Source of the DNA: Bradyrhizobium sp. WBOS07 | Lineage (GTDB): Bacteria > Pseudomonadota > Alphaproteobacteria > Rhizobiales > Xanthobacteraceae | Length of the DNA stretch: 64,000 nt | Direction: 5' to 3' | Assembly: GCF_024585165.1 (NCBI RefSeq) | Contig: NZ_CP029008.1 | Coordinates: 5,475,501 to 5,539,500 of the forward strand | Shown: positions 1 through 8,253 of the stretch, in pieces | How positions within the stretch are numbered: position 1 is the first letter of the stretch | Layout of the letters: every line of letters starts with the position of its first letter | Notes under the pieces: model-generated | Seen by the model: the letters and a program-made list of their open reading frames with translations, nothing else | The model's database searches: none | Told to the model about the DNA's origin: nothing | Made by a program: the position numbers and the translations under genes

Positions 1-133
1 CCAGATCGACGCGCTGAAGACAGGCATCGCCGGCCTGCAGAAGACGCTTCTCGACCTCCAGGCCGCCCAGGCGAAGACGGCCGAGGACCTGAAGAAGAAG
101 CAGGACGCGCCGCCGGCCAAGGACGCGAAATAG
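1..133 (+). CDS. C-terminal end of an unidentified protein (partial)
   Basis: The reading frame is open from the first base and stops at TAG 131-133, leaving 43 residues. They are rich in Lys, Ala, Gln and Asp with heptad-like spacing (for example QIDALKTGIAGLQKTLLDL), which suggests a coiled coil, followed by a Lys- and Pro-rich tail ending PPAKDAK. The rest of the gene lies upstream of the window, so family and function cannot be given. It converges on the enolase-superfamily gene on the other strand with 8 bp between stops. Confidence 0.6.
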   Translation, partial: QIDALKTGIAGLQKTLLDLQAAQAKTAEDLKKKQDAPPAKDAK

Positions 134-141
134 CGCGCCGT

Positions 142-1245
142 TCACGCTACGCGGTAGCGCTCCATCACGCCGCGATCGGGCTCGTAGCCGAGCCCGGGGC
201 CGGAAGGCACTGCGACATGGCCGGTGGCATCGGCATCGATGCGGCCGCCCCAGAGGCAGGCCTCGCGCTTGAGATGAAACATCTCGACCAGCCCGTCGTC
301 GCGCGTCGCCAGCAGATGCAGCGTCGCGAGCAGGCCGGGGCCGAAATAAGGCGAGTGCGGCACGATCTTCACCCCGAGCCGATCGGCGAGCGCGGCGACC
401 TTCACGAATTCCGTGATGCCGCCGACCTTGGTCACCGACGGCTGGGCGTGACTCACCGCGCCCGCCTCCATCATCTGGCGGAATTGATACTCCGTGCAGG
501 CATTCTCGCCGGCGGCGATGTCGAGCCCGCCTTTGCGGCGGACCTCGGCCAGCGCGGCAAAATCCTCCGGCGGCCAGACCGGCTCCTCCAGGAACATCGG
601 CTGCGCGTCCCGGCAGTCTTTCGCGAAGCCGATCGCCTGCGCGGTCGTGAGCGGGCAGTTCATGTCGACCATCAGCGGAATGCCGGGCCCGATCGCCTCG
701 CGGGCGGCGAACACCGCAGGCGCCGTGGTCTCGTGCAGCTTGATCGCGCCATAGCCGAGCGCGAGCGCCTTGCGGCATTCGGCGGCGATGTTGTCGGGCG
801 TACCGATCCGCAGCAGGCTCGCGTAAGCCGGAATCGCCGTGCGCCTGGTCTCGCCGAGCAGGCGATGCAGCGGGACGCCCTCGATCTTGGCCGCAAGGTC
901 CCACAGCGCGATGTCGAGGCCGGAGATCGCGAACATGGTGATGCCGTAGCGGCCGAACAGATGCAGATTGCGCTGGATCTGCTCCATGACGGCGGGGATG
1001 CCGGCGGCATCGGGCACCTTCAGCCCGCGGGCCTGCGGTGCGATCATCTCCTCGACCGAGCTGCGCGTGGTGCGGGGACAGACATAGGCGAAGGCGTCGC
1101 CCCAGCCGGTCAGCCCGGCATCGGTCGAGACCTCGACCAGCACCATGTCGAGGGCGGTGATCGCCGAGGCGCCCTGGCGGAAGCTCGCGACACCCGCGTC
1201 ATAGGGAATGCGGATATGGTGTGCCCGCACATCGGTGATGTCCAT
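142..1245 (-). CDS. Mandelate racemase/muconate lactonizing enzyme family protein (enolase superfamily)
   Basis: This 367-residue protein has the two-domain enolase-superfamily layout: an N-terminal capping domain (about 1-125) and a C-terminal barrel. The expected metal ligands are visible as D194 (LMVDMN), E220 (FLEEP) and E247 (AAGEN). Likely acid/base residues are K169 and H171 in IKLHE, K273 in TKVGG and H297 in VPHSP. The family abstracts a proton alpha to a carboxylate, giving racemases, cycloisomerases or sugar-acid dehydratases. The neighbouring SMP-30 lactonase and GMC oxidoreductase favour sugar-acid or lactone catabolism, but the substrate is not readable. It is divergent from the AraC regulator gene 178 bp away, its probable controller (inference). 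Confidence 0.85.
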   Translation of the reverse strand: MDITDVRAHHIRIPYDAGVASFRQGASAITALDMVLVEVSTDAGLTGWGDAFAYVCPRTTRSSVEEMIAPQARGLKVPDAAGIPAVMEQIQRNLHLFGRYGITMFAISGLDIALWDLAAKIEGVPLHRLLGETRRTAIPAYASLLRIGTPDNIAAECRKALALGYGAIKLHETTAPAVFAAREAIGPGIPLMVDMNCPLTTAQAIGFAKDCRDAQPMFLEEPVWPPEDFAALAEVRRKGGLDIAAGENACTEYQFRQMMEAGAVSHAQPSVTKVGGITEFVKVAALADRLGVKIVPHSPYFGPGLLATLHLLATRDDGLVEMFHLKREACLWGGRIDADATGHVAVPSGPGLGYEPDRGVMERYRVA

Positions 1246-1422
1246 GACGCGGTTCCTCCGTGCTTTCTGCTGAGCGGTTCTTTCGGCAATGTAGCCGTGA
1301 ACCGCCGGGCGTTGCCAGTGGCCATTCCCGGTCTATCCTCATGCCGGGACAGCAACGCCGATCAAGCGAAGCGGCCGATGGCCTGCGCATCATCGCCGCG
1401 CTTCGAACGAGGGTTAGCCGCC

Positions 1423-2280
1423 ATGAATCCAGCGCAGCGCGCGCTCTGGTATATCGAGAGCCATCTGGCCGAGCCGATGACGCTGGATGACATCGCTGCG
1501 GTCTCGGGCGTGTCGCGGTTCCACATCGTGCGTGCGTTTGCCGCAGCGACGGGTCTTCCGGTGATCCGCTACGTGCGCGCCCGCCGGTTGACGGAGGCCG
1601 CACGCAGCCTTGCGAACGGCGCACTTGACATCCTGTCGCTGGCGCTGGAGGCGGATTACGGCTCGCACGAAGCATTCACCCGCGCGTTCCGCGACCAGTT
1701 CGGCGTCACGCCCGAAGCGGTGAGGGCGGCGACGTGCGTCAGCCACCTCAAGCTTCAGGAGCCGATCCTGATGGATTCCACCATGCTCGACCATCTCGCC
1801 CCGCCGCGTTTCGAAACCGCAAAGGCCTTCCTCGTCGCCGGTCCCGCCGAGCGCATCTCCTGCGACAACGGCGCCATGATCCCGGGCCTGTGGCGGCGCT
1901 TCCATCAGGAGGTCGCCGACATTCCCGCACGTGTCGGCCAAGGGAGAGATCAAGGGAGAGATCAAGTCGCCTACGGCGTCTGCTGCAATGGCGACGATGC
2001 CGGTAATTTCGACTACATCGCCGGCGTCGAGGTCGCCGATTTCTCCGACCTGCCGCGCCGCTTCGCCCGCATCCGCATTCCCGGGCAGCGTTATGCGGTG
2101 TTCACCCATGCCGATCATATCGCCTCGGTCCGCCGCACCGTCAACACGATCTGGAATCAGTGGCTGCCGGCATCGGGTCTCGAGGCCGCCGATGCGCCGA
2201 ATTTCGAGCGCTACGGCGCGGCCTTCGATCCCGTAACCGGCAATGGCGGCTTCGAGATCTGGGTGCCGGTGAGGGAATAG
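1423..2280 (+). CDS. AraC-family transcriptional regulator with GyrI-like effector domain
   Basis: This 285-residue protein starts at ATG 1423, where AraC homology begins (MNPAQRALWYIESHLAEP). Residues about 8-105 form two helix-turn-helix units, including DDIAAVSGVSRFHIVRAF and the conserved tail DQFGVTPEAVR. Residues about 125-285 look like a GyrI-type small-molecule-binding domain (FEIWVPV at the end), as in Rob/MarA-type regulators. A perfect tandem duplication of a 12-bp unit at 1941-1964 inserts GRDQGRDQ in frame ahead of VAYGV. The gene is divergent from the enolase-superfamily gene and may regulate it. Confidence 0.85.
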   Translation: MNPAQRALWYIESHLAEPMTLDDIAAVSGVSRFHIVRAFAAATGLPVIRYVRARRLTEAARSLANGALDILSLALEADYGSHEAFTRAFRDQFGVTPEAVRAATCVSHLKLQEPILMDSTMLDHLAPPRFETAKAFLVAGPAERISCDNGAMIPGLWRRFHQEVADIPARVGQGRDQGRDQVAYGVCCNGDDAGNFDYIAGVEVADFSDLPRRFARIRIPGQRYAVFTHADHIASVRRTVNTIWNQWLPASGLEAADAPNFERYGAAFDPVTGNGGFEIWVPVRE

Positions 2281-2408
2281 AGCTTCCGCAACGCTGGCAT
2301 ACCCTTCCGGTTGCTTGGCAAGCCGCGGCGACTTTGTCATAACCGCAGGCAAAGCTTGCGTGTGGAGCCGTGCCCGTGCAAGTCATAACAAGCCGGGAGG
2401 GTCTCACA

Positions 2409-3335
2409 ATGCCTGACGTCCGCGTTCTCGCCACCGACCTCGAATTTCCCGAAGGGCCGGTCGTGATGCCGGACGGCTCGGTGGTGCTGGTGGAAATCCG
2501 CGGCCAGCGCCTGACCCGCGTGTACCCCGACGGCCGTAAGGAGATCGTCGCGAAGATTCCCGGCGGCCCGAACGGCGCCGCGCTCGGTCCTGACGGCAAG
2601 ATCTACATCTGCAACAATGGCGGTTTCTCCTGGATCCCGACCCGCAACATGATCATGCCGGGCCCGCAGCCGGACGACTATCTCGGCGGCTCGATCCAGC
2701 GGGTCGATTTGCACACGGGCAAGATCGAGACCGTCGTGACCAAATGCGGCGCGCACGATCTGCGCGGGCCGAACGATCTGGTGTTCGACAAGCAGGGCGG
2801 CCTGTGGTTCTCCGATCTCGGCAAGCGCCGCGCGCGCGACATGGACGTCGGCGGCATGTATTATCTCAAGCCCGGCATGACCGAGCTCGTCGAGATCGTG
2901 CACGGCATCCTGCCGGCGAACGGCATCGGGCTGTCGCCGGATGAGAATACCGTCTATATCGCGGAGACGCCGACCGGCCGTCTCTGGGCCTACGAGCTCT
3001 CCGCGCCCGGCACGCTGAAGCCGCGCGACGTGATCTATCGCGGCGAGCGCGGCAAGCCGATCTGCGGCCTCGGCGGCTACCAGATGTTCGACTCGCTCGC
3101 GGTGGAGGCCGGCGGCAATGTCTGCGTCGCCACTCTCGTGTCCGGCTGCATCTCGGTGATCGCGCCCGACGGCACGCTGGTGGAGCAGGTCCCGACCGGC
3201 GACCGCGTCACCACCAACATCGCCTTCGGCGGCCCCGAGCTGAAGACCGCCTACATCACCCTGTCAGGCAAGGGCGAGCTGATCGCCATGGACTGGCCGC
3301 GCGGTGGTTTGCCGTTGAATTTCTTGAACAAGTGA
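2409..3335 (+). CDS. SMP-30/gluconolactonase/LRE family protein
   Basis: The protein has 308 residues from ATG 2409, preceded by the Shine-Dalgarno-like GGGAGGG at 2395-2401; a GTG at 2370 would add 13 residues but has no good site. Beta-propeller repeats carry the family landmarks: EFPEGPVVMPDGS near the start (metal-ligand Glu), GGPNGAALGPDGK, GPNDLVFDKQGGLWFSD and ANGIGLSPDENTVYIAET. The family hydrolyses sugar lactones and other cyclic esters with a bound divalent metal. Its position beside an enolase-superfamily dehydratase and upstream of a GMC oxidoreductase suggests one catabolic route (inference). Confidence 0.88.
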   Translation: MPDVRVLATDLEFPEGPVVMPDGSVVLVEIRGQRLTRVYPDGRKEIVAKIPGGPNGAALGPDGKIYICNNGGFSWIPTRNMIMPGPQPDDYLGGSIQRVDLHTGKIETVVTKCGAHDLRGPNDLVFDKQGGLWFSDLGKRRARDMDVGGMYYLKPGMTELVEIVHGILPANGIGLSPDENTVYIAETPTGRLWAYELSAPGTLKPRDVIYRGERGKPICGLGGYQMFDSLAVEAGGNVCVATLVSGCISVIAPDGTLVEQVPTGDRVTTNIAFGGPELKTAYITLSGKGELIAMDWPRGGLPLNFLNK

Positions 3336-3369
3336 ATGTATCTGGACGAAATGTGCCAATACATAGGTC

Positions 3370-3492
3370 GTCGTTCCGGGATGCGTGCGTGAGCACGTAG
3401 GCCCGGAATCCATAACCCCGAATCGTGGTTATGGATTCTCAGATGCGCAATTGCGCATCATAGCTCGCGACTTCGTCGCGCCCCGGAAAGAC
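3370..3492. repeat. Palindromic intergenic repeat, family A
   Basis: The left part reads cgtcgttccggga and the right part gtcgcgccccggaa, with internal short inverted repeats such as ccataacc/ggttatgg. The same type occurs at 9437-9541. It fills the gap between the SMP-30 and GNAT genes. Confidence 0.75.
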
Positions 3493-3514
3493 CGCAGTCA
3501 TTGTGGAGTGAGAA

Positions 3515-4108
3515 ATGCCCTGGCCCGATCCCGTCACCCTGCGCGGACAGCACGCCCGTCTGGAGCCGCTGTCGCATCAGCATCGCGAGGGTCTGGTCGA
3601 GGCCGTCAAGGACGGCGAGCTCTCGAAGCTCTGGTACACGGCGATCCCGACGCCCGAGGGCATGGCGAAGGAGATCGACCGCCGCCTGGGCTTGCAGGCC
3701 GCGGGCTCGATGCTGCCCTTCACGGTGTTCGATGCCGCCGGCAACATCGTCGGCATGACCACCTACATGAACATCGATGCCGCCAACCGCCGCGTCGAGA
3801 TCGGCTCGACCTGGTACGGCAAGAGCGCGCAGCGCGGCCCGCTCAACACGCAATGCAAATTGCTGCTGCTGCGGCACGCCTTCGAGGCGCTGAACTGCAT
3901 CGCGGTCGAGTTCCGCACGCATTTCTTCAACCACCAGAGCCGCCGCGCCATCGAGCGTCTCGGCGCCAAGCAGGACGGCATTTTGCGCAGCCACCAGATC
4001 GCGCCGAACGGCACGCTGCGCGACACCGTGGTCTACAGCATCACCGCCGCCGAATGGCCGACGGTGCAGGCGCATCTGGAATTTCAACTCAACGACAAGC
4101 CGCGCTAG
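3515..4108 (+). CDS. GNAT family N-acetyltransferase, RimJ/RimL-like
   Basis: This 197-residue protein matches the RimJ/RimL-type GNAT layout. It opens with LRGQHARLEPLS, typical of the first strand, followed by helical segments. A central strand reads NRRVEIGSTWYG and the C-terminal part has NHQSRRAIERLGAKQDGILR, the segment that usually contacts acetyl-CoA. It is expected to transfer an acetyl group to an amine, but the substrate is unknown. The start ATG follows GTGGAGTGAGAA, an acceptable ribosome binding site. The upstream gap is a palindromic repeat, so it is probably transcribed on its own. Confidence 0.85.
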   Translation: MPWPDPVTLRGQHARLEPLSHQHREGLVEAVKDGELSKLWYTAIPTPEGMAKEIDRRLGLQAAGSMLPFTVFDAAGNIVGMTTYMNIDAANRRVEIGSTWYGKSAQRGPLNTQCKLLLLRHAFEALNCIAVEFRTHFFNHQSRRAIERLGAKQDGILRSHQIAPNGTLRDTVVYSITAAEWPTVQAHLEFQLNDKPR

Positions 4109-4237
4109 CAATGAGCGTGATCGGTTTGGTGCATCTGCGGTCGCGCTGCGCTCCCTCCCCCGCAAGCGGGAGAGGTTGGAGCGAGCTCGTGGCCGGCACC
4201 ATTTATTCAGGACTCATTGCGCGCTAAGGACGCCACC

Positions 4238-5884
4238 ATGGACAGATTTGATTATGTGATCATCGGCGCGGGCTCCGCCGGTTGCGTGCTCACCAATAGG
4301 CTCAGCGAAGACCCGAACGTCAGCGTCTGCGTGCTCGAGGCAGGTCCGTCCGACTGGCATCCCTACATCCATCTGCCGGCCGGCTTCATCAAGACCTTCC
4401 ATATGAAGAGCATCAACTGGGCCTACCAGCAGGAGCCGGGGCCCTGGACCGGCGGGCGCAGCATCTATGCGCCGCGCGGCAAGACGCTCGGCGGCTCGTC
4501 CTCGATCAACGGCCATATCTACAATCGCGGCCAGCGCATGGATTTCGACACCTGGGCGCAGATGGGCAATCGCGGCTGGGGCTATGCCGACGTGCTGCCC
4601 TACTTCCGTCGGCTGGAGAAGCGCGTCGGCGAGGGCGAGGACACCTATCGCGGCCGCGAGGGCAGCCTCACCGTCACCACCATGGACTGGCGCGATCCGC
4701 TCTGCGAAGCCTTCATGGAAGGCGCGGTGTCGCTCGGCATTCCCCGCAATCCCGATTACAACGGCAAGAGCCAGGAAGGCGTCTCCTACTGCCAGCGCAC
4801 CATCGAGAGGGGCCTGCGCGTCTCCGGCGCGACCGCGTTCCTGAAGCCGGCGATGAAGCGGCCGAACGTGCATGTGCACACCCATGCGCATGCGACGGAG
4901 ATCATCTTCGAGGGCAAGCGCGCCGTCGGCGTCCGCTACATGAAGGGCGGTCGCGGCGGCACGCCGGTGGAGGTGCGCGCCAACAAGGAGGTGATCCTGT
5001 CCGGCGGCACCTATAATTCGCCGCAGCTGTTGCAACTTTCCGGCATCGGCTCGCCCGACCTGCTGCAGCAGCACGGCATCGCCGTGCGTCACGCGCTGCC
5101 GGTCGGCGAGGGCCTGCAGGACCATTACGCGCCGCGCACGGTGGCGCGCGTCAAGGACATCAAGACCATCAACGAGCTCCGCCGCGGCCTCTCGCTCTGG
5201 ATCGAGGCGCTGAAATGGGCGACCGCGCGCCGCGGCCTGCTCTCGCTGTCGCCGACCATGGTCTATTGCTTCTGGCACTCTGGCGAGAGCGCGGAGAGCT
5301 CGGATCTTCAGCTCACCTTCACGCCGGCGTCCTACAAGGAAGGCGTGCAGGGCCAGCTCGAGGACGAGCCCGGCATGACCGTGGCCTCCTGGCAGCAGCG
5401 CCCGGAGAGCCGCGGCTATGTCCGCATTCGCTCCTCCGATCCGTTCGCACCGCCGATCATCCAGACCAATTATCTCGACGCCGAGCTCGACCGCCGCGTC
5501 ATCGTCGGCGGCATGAAGCTCGCGCGCCGCCTTTTGAAGTCCGCGCCGCTGTCGCCCTATTACGCCTACGAGGATTTCCCCGGCCCCAACGTCAACACCG
5601 ACGACGAATTCCTGCACGCCGCCACTGAGCGCGGCACCACCACCTTCCACCCCGGCTGCACCTGCCGCATGGGCCCGGCGGATTCCACCTGGGCGGTGGT
5701 CGACGACCAGCTCCGCGTTCACGGCCTCGAAGGCCTCCGCGTCATCGACGCCTCGGTCATGCCGCGCATGATCTCGGCGAACTTGAATGCGTCGACCATG
5801 ATGATCGCCGACCGCGCCTCGGACCTGATCCGCGGCAAGCAGCCGATGGAAGCCGCACGCATCCCGGACGCAGCGGTGGCGTAG
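4238..5884 (+). CDS. GMC-family FAD-dependent oxidoreductase (choline dehydrogenase-like)
   Basis: This 548-residue protein has the FAD-binding motif YVIIGAGSAGCVLTNRLS at its N-terminus, the GMC signature GKTLGGSSSINGHIYNRG, the second signature SGGTYNSPQLLQLSGIG and the catalytic His region TFHPGCTCRMG near the C-terminus. The final block reads NLNAST. ATG 4238 is preferred to TTG 4217 because TAAGGA lies 7 bp upstream. GMC enzymes oxidise primary alcohols such as choline or sugar alcohols. No betaine genes are adjacent, so choline is not implied; a role with the preceding lactonase and dehydratase is possible. Confidence 0.9.
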   Translation: MDRFDYVIIGAGSAGCVLTNRLSEDPNVSVCVLEAGPSDWHPYIHLPAGFIKTFHMKSINWAYQQEPGPWTGGRSIYAPRGKTLGGSSSINGHIYNRGQRMDFDTWAQMGNRGWGYADVLPYFRRLEKRVGEGEDTYRGREGSLTVTTMDWRDPLCEAFMEGAVSLGIPRNPDYNGKSQEGVSYCQRTIERGLRVSGATAFLKPAMKRPNVHVHTHAHATEIIFEGKRAVGVRYMKGGRGGTPVEVRANKEVILSGGTYNSPQLLQLSGIGSPDLLQQHGIAVRHALPVGEGLQDHYAPRTVARVKDIKTINELRRGLSLWIEALKWATARRGLLSLSPTMVYCFWHSGESAESSDLQLTFTPASYKEGVQGQLEDEPGMTVASWQQRPESRGYVRIRSSDPFAPPIIQTNYLDAELDRRVIVGGMKLARRLLKSAPLSPYYAYEDFPGPNVNTDDEFLHAATERGTTTFHPGCTCRMGPADSTWAVVDDQLRVHGLEGLRVIDASVMPRMISANLNASTMMIADRASDLIRGKQPMEAARIPDAAVA

Positions 5885-5892
5885 GAGGTTGC

Positions 5893-6030
5893 CGTGCCCC
5901 GGACGCAGCGCAGCGCCTCTTCGGCGATGCGCTGCAGAGCCGGGGCCCATCTATCCACGATCTCCACGTGACGTCTGGGTCCCGGCTCTGCGCAGCAGCG
6001 TTGCACGCTGCAGCGCGTCCGGGACACGCG
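5893..6030. repeat. Palindromic intergenic repeat, family B
   Basis: It begins gccccggacgcagcg and ends cgcgtccgggacac, an imperfect inverted repeat around a central agccggggcccat block. Other copies are at 23560-23691 and 37041-37159. Confidence 0.8.
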
Positions 6031-6055
6031 CTCGCTCGCAAGTCTTGCGAGTAAT

Positions 6056-6145
6056 GTAGGGTGGGCAAAGCGAAGCGTGCCCACGTTTCTGTTGCGATGT
6101 TGTCGAGGTGGTTGGCACGGCGCAAGTGCGCCTTTGCCCACCCTG
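6056..6145. repeat. Palindromic intergenic repeat, family C (gtagggtgggcaaag type)
   Basis: The terminal inverted repeats are tagggtgggcaaag and ctttgcccaccct, with an internal cgtgcccacg. A related copy lies at 28293-28364, and a variant with gtagggtgggttagc ends is at 28698-28839. Confidence 0.75.
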
Positions 6146-6224
6146 CAGGCTTGCTGTGTCGCTCGGCAGTCAAGTCCTTCCTGCAAAAATATTCCACTTT
6201 ACCGAAATTCGGAATTGCGGCATA

Positions 6225-6720
6225 GATCGAAACAGCCCGGCCCGACGAAGAGGGGCGGTTCGCGAGTCGTTCGAAACGCGGGCCGGGTTGCGGTGGACGC
6301 GGCAGCGTCGGCACGAGAGGTGCGGGCAGGGCGGGGTAGTCCCCTGTGAGCCCGCGGCCGCGTGAGACGAACGGCGCCGAAGTCCGGCGAAGCCTCTTGG
6401 CGAAGCCGGATGAGCTGCGTACGGCAAAACCGTGTGGTCCTGGCCGTCGTTGCTACGGTCAAGCTCTTGCGAAGGTGCGAGCGAGCCCAACCGGGCAGAC
6501 TGCATCATCCAATTCGCGGGGCGAGGGAGGCCAGAGGGAAAGTTCGGCTCCCGGGAGATCACGGCATAAGCCGTCCGACCACCGCGCAGGGAAGGCCGAG
6601 TGATCGGCACCACCTGTATGCTGCTGTGCGGTTTTTCTGCGCGTGCGTTTCGCGCAGCAGACCGCGGGTGCGTTGTCAGCACCCGGCCTTCCCTGCGCCC
6701 TCTTCATTTTGGGGCGAGGA
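6225..6720. other. Structured non-coding element of unknown identity
   Basis: About 500 bp show no convincing gene but strong secondary structure. The arms gcgcagggaaggccg (6584-6598) and cggccttccctgcgc (6684-6698) are perfect 15-bp inverted repeats enclosing two smaller hairpins: ctgcgcg/cgcgcag, and cgggtgc/gcacccg just inside the right arm. Further left, tccggc...gccgga near 6395-6415 and cgtacgg/ccgtgtg near 6418-6436 can also pair. Reading frames across it give Arg- and Ala-rich peptides typical of untranslated GC-rich DNA. It could be a structured RNA, a relic of a mobile element or a longer intergenic repeat; none is proven. Confidence 0.4.
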
Positions 6721-6788
6721 ATGAGAGCAAAGCTCGGGCGAATTAAGCCGCGAGGCCGCGAAGCCGTGTCTGTATCTACACAATCGCT

Positions 6789-6891
6789 GTCATCGCCCGC
6801 GAAGGCGGGCGATCCAGTATTCCAGAGGCCGTTGTGATTGAGCCGACAGGCTGCGGCGTACTGGATTCCCCGCCTTCGCGGGGAATGACAG
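6789..6891. repeat. Palindromic intergenic repeat, family D
   Basis: The left half is catcgcccgcgaaggcgggc followed by gatccagtat; the right half is gtactggattccccgcctt followed by cgcggggaatgaca. Similar copies are at 10003-10105 and 33943-34045, with a variant at 35494-35612. Confidence 0.85.
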
Positions 6892-6936
6892 TGCTGATTG
6901 GAGTGACAGCGGAGCGCTATCGCAAGCGAACGCGCG

Positions 6937-7779
6937 CTACACTTCCCGTCGGCTCAAAAACGCCAGCCGCTCGAACAGGTGCACGTCCTGCTCGTTCTTC
7001 AGCAGTGCGCCGTGCAGCGGCGGGATCAGCTTGCGCGGATCGCGCTCGCGCAGCTGCTCGACGCTCATGTCCTCGTTGAGCAGCAGCTTGAGCCAGTCCA
7101 GCAACTCCGAGGTCGACGGCTTCTTCTTCAGGCCGGGCACCTCGCGCACCTCGAAGAAGATGCGCAGCGCCTCTTCCACCAGGCGCTTCTTGATGCCGGG
7201 GAAGTGGACGTCGACGATGCGGCCCATCGTGTCGGCGTCGGGGAACTTGATGTAGTGGAAGAAGCAGCGGCGCAGGAAGGCGTCCGGCAGCTCCTTCTCG
7301 TTGTTGGAGGTGATCATCATGATCGGGCGCTGCTTGGCCTTGATCGTCTCGCCGGTCTCGTAGACATGGAATTCCATGCGGTCGAGCTCGAGCAGCAAAT
7401 CGTTCGGGAATTCGATGTCGGCCTTGTCGATCTCGTCGATCAGGAGCACCGGGCGCTGCTCGGCGCTGAACGCCTCCCACAGCTTGCCGCGCTTGATGTA
7501 GTTCCTGATGTCGGACACGCGCGCATCGCCGAGCTGGCTGTCGCGCAGACGCGACACCGCGTCGTATTCGTAGAGGCCCTGCTGCGCCTTGGTGGTGGAC
7601 TTGATGTGCCAGGTCAGCAGCGGCGCGTTCAGCGCTTTCGCCACTTCCTCCGCCAGCACCGTCTTGCCGGTGCCGGGCTCGCCCTTGATGAGGAGCGGGC
7701 GCTCCAGCACGATCGAGGCATTGACGGCGACCTTGAGATCGTCGGTCGCAACATAGTCCTTGGTGCCGGTAAATTTCAT
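6937..7779 (-). CDS. MoxR-family AAA+ ATPase
   Basis: This 280-residue protein begins MKFTGTKDYVATDDL; ATG 7779 has AAGGACGCGCG upstream. The Walker A motif GEPGTGKT is at residues 33-40, Walker B LLIDEID at about 112-118 and the sensor 1 segment MMITSNN at about 154-160. This subgroup typically pairs with a VWA-domain (CoxE-like) partner and acts as a metal-dependent assembly or maturation chaperone. Such a partner lies at 8254-9429 on the opposite strand, separated by a small membrane-protein gene. The client protein cannot be inferred here. Confidence 0.9.
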   Translation of the reverse strand: MKFTGTKDYVATDDLKVAVNASIVLERPLLIKGEPGTGKTVLAEEVAKALNAPLLTWHIKSTTKAQQGLYEYDAVSRLRDSQLGDARVSDIRNYIKRGKLWEAFSAEQRPVLLIDEIDKADIEFPNDLLLELDRMEFHVYETGETIKAKQRPIMMITSNNEKELPDAFLRRCFFHYIKFPDADTMGRIVDVHFPGIKKRLVEEALRIFFEVREVPGLKKKPSTSELLDWLKLLLNEDMSVEQLRERDPRKLIPPLHGALLKNEQDVHLFERLAFLSRREV

Positions 7780-7885
7780 CGCGCGTCCTTGTTGGTCGTC
7801 GTCGTGAGGCAATGCCCATGTCGCTGCCTTGGTCACGACACGCGAACGGCCGCACATGGCGGCCGTTCCTGGTTCGGTCAGGCTT

Positions 7886-8131
7886 TCAGACCCGTTTTAT
7901 CAGCGAAAGGATGACGAGCACAATCACCGCGCCGATGGTGGCGTCCACGATCGCGCCGACCGTGCCGGTCGCGAGCTGGATGTGCAGCTGGGGCAGCACC
8001 CAGCTCGCAACCAGCGCGCCGATGATGCCGACGACGATGTTGCCGATCAGCCCAAATCCCGCCCCGTGGACAATCTTGCCCGCGAGCCAGCCTGCGATCG
8101 CGCCGATGATGAGCGCTGCGAGAATTCCCAT
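7886..8131 (-). CDS. GlsB/YeaQ/YmgE family stress-response membrane protein
   Basis: This 81-residue, almost entirely hydrophobic protein has three predicted membrane segments. It carries the family pattern GAIAGWLAGKI, GLIGNIVVGIIGALVA and a final hydrophobic stretch ending LIKRV. Members sit in the inner membrane; some are induced by acid or general stress, but the molecular function is unknown. ATG 8131 is chosen because it starts directly at the conserved MGILAALIIGAIAG. It lies upstream of the MoxR gene on the same strand (106 bp apart) and divergent from the VWA gene. Confidence 0.85.
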   Translation of the reverse strand: MGILAALIIGAIAGWLAGKIVHGAGFGLIGNIVVGIIGALVASWVLPQLHIQLATGTVGAIVDATIGAVIVLVILSLIKRV

Positions 8132-8253
8132 TGCATACGTCCCCAAGACACCCCGTGAGGGCGCCAATTCTAGAGCAAAAAGCATCCGGGTCCAGCGCCC
8201 AGCGGCAGCCTCCGCCCCTTGACGTTCGCCCCCCGACGGGCAATCTGTCACCC

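Noticed and set aside
217..1420. Long plus-strand open frame upstream of the AraC regulator
   Set aside because: It is the antisense of the enolase-superfamily gene, has a composition typical of antisense GC-rich DNA, and no homologous motifs; the AraC protein starts at 1423.
6225..6720. Group II intron or other named ribozyme
   Set aside because: There is a hairpin reminiscent of domain V (cgtacgg-caaaa-ccgtgtg), but the catalytic triad, bulge and 5' end could not be found; left as unidentified.
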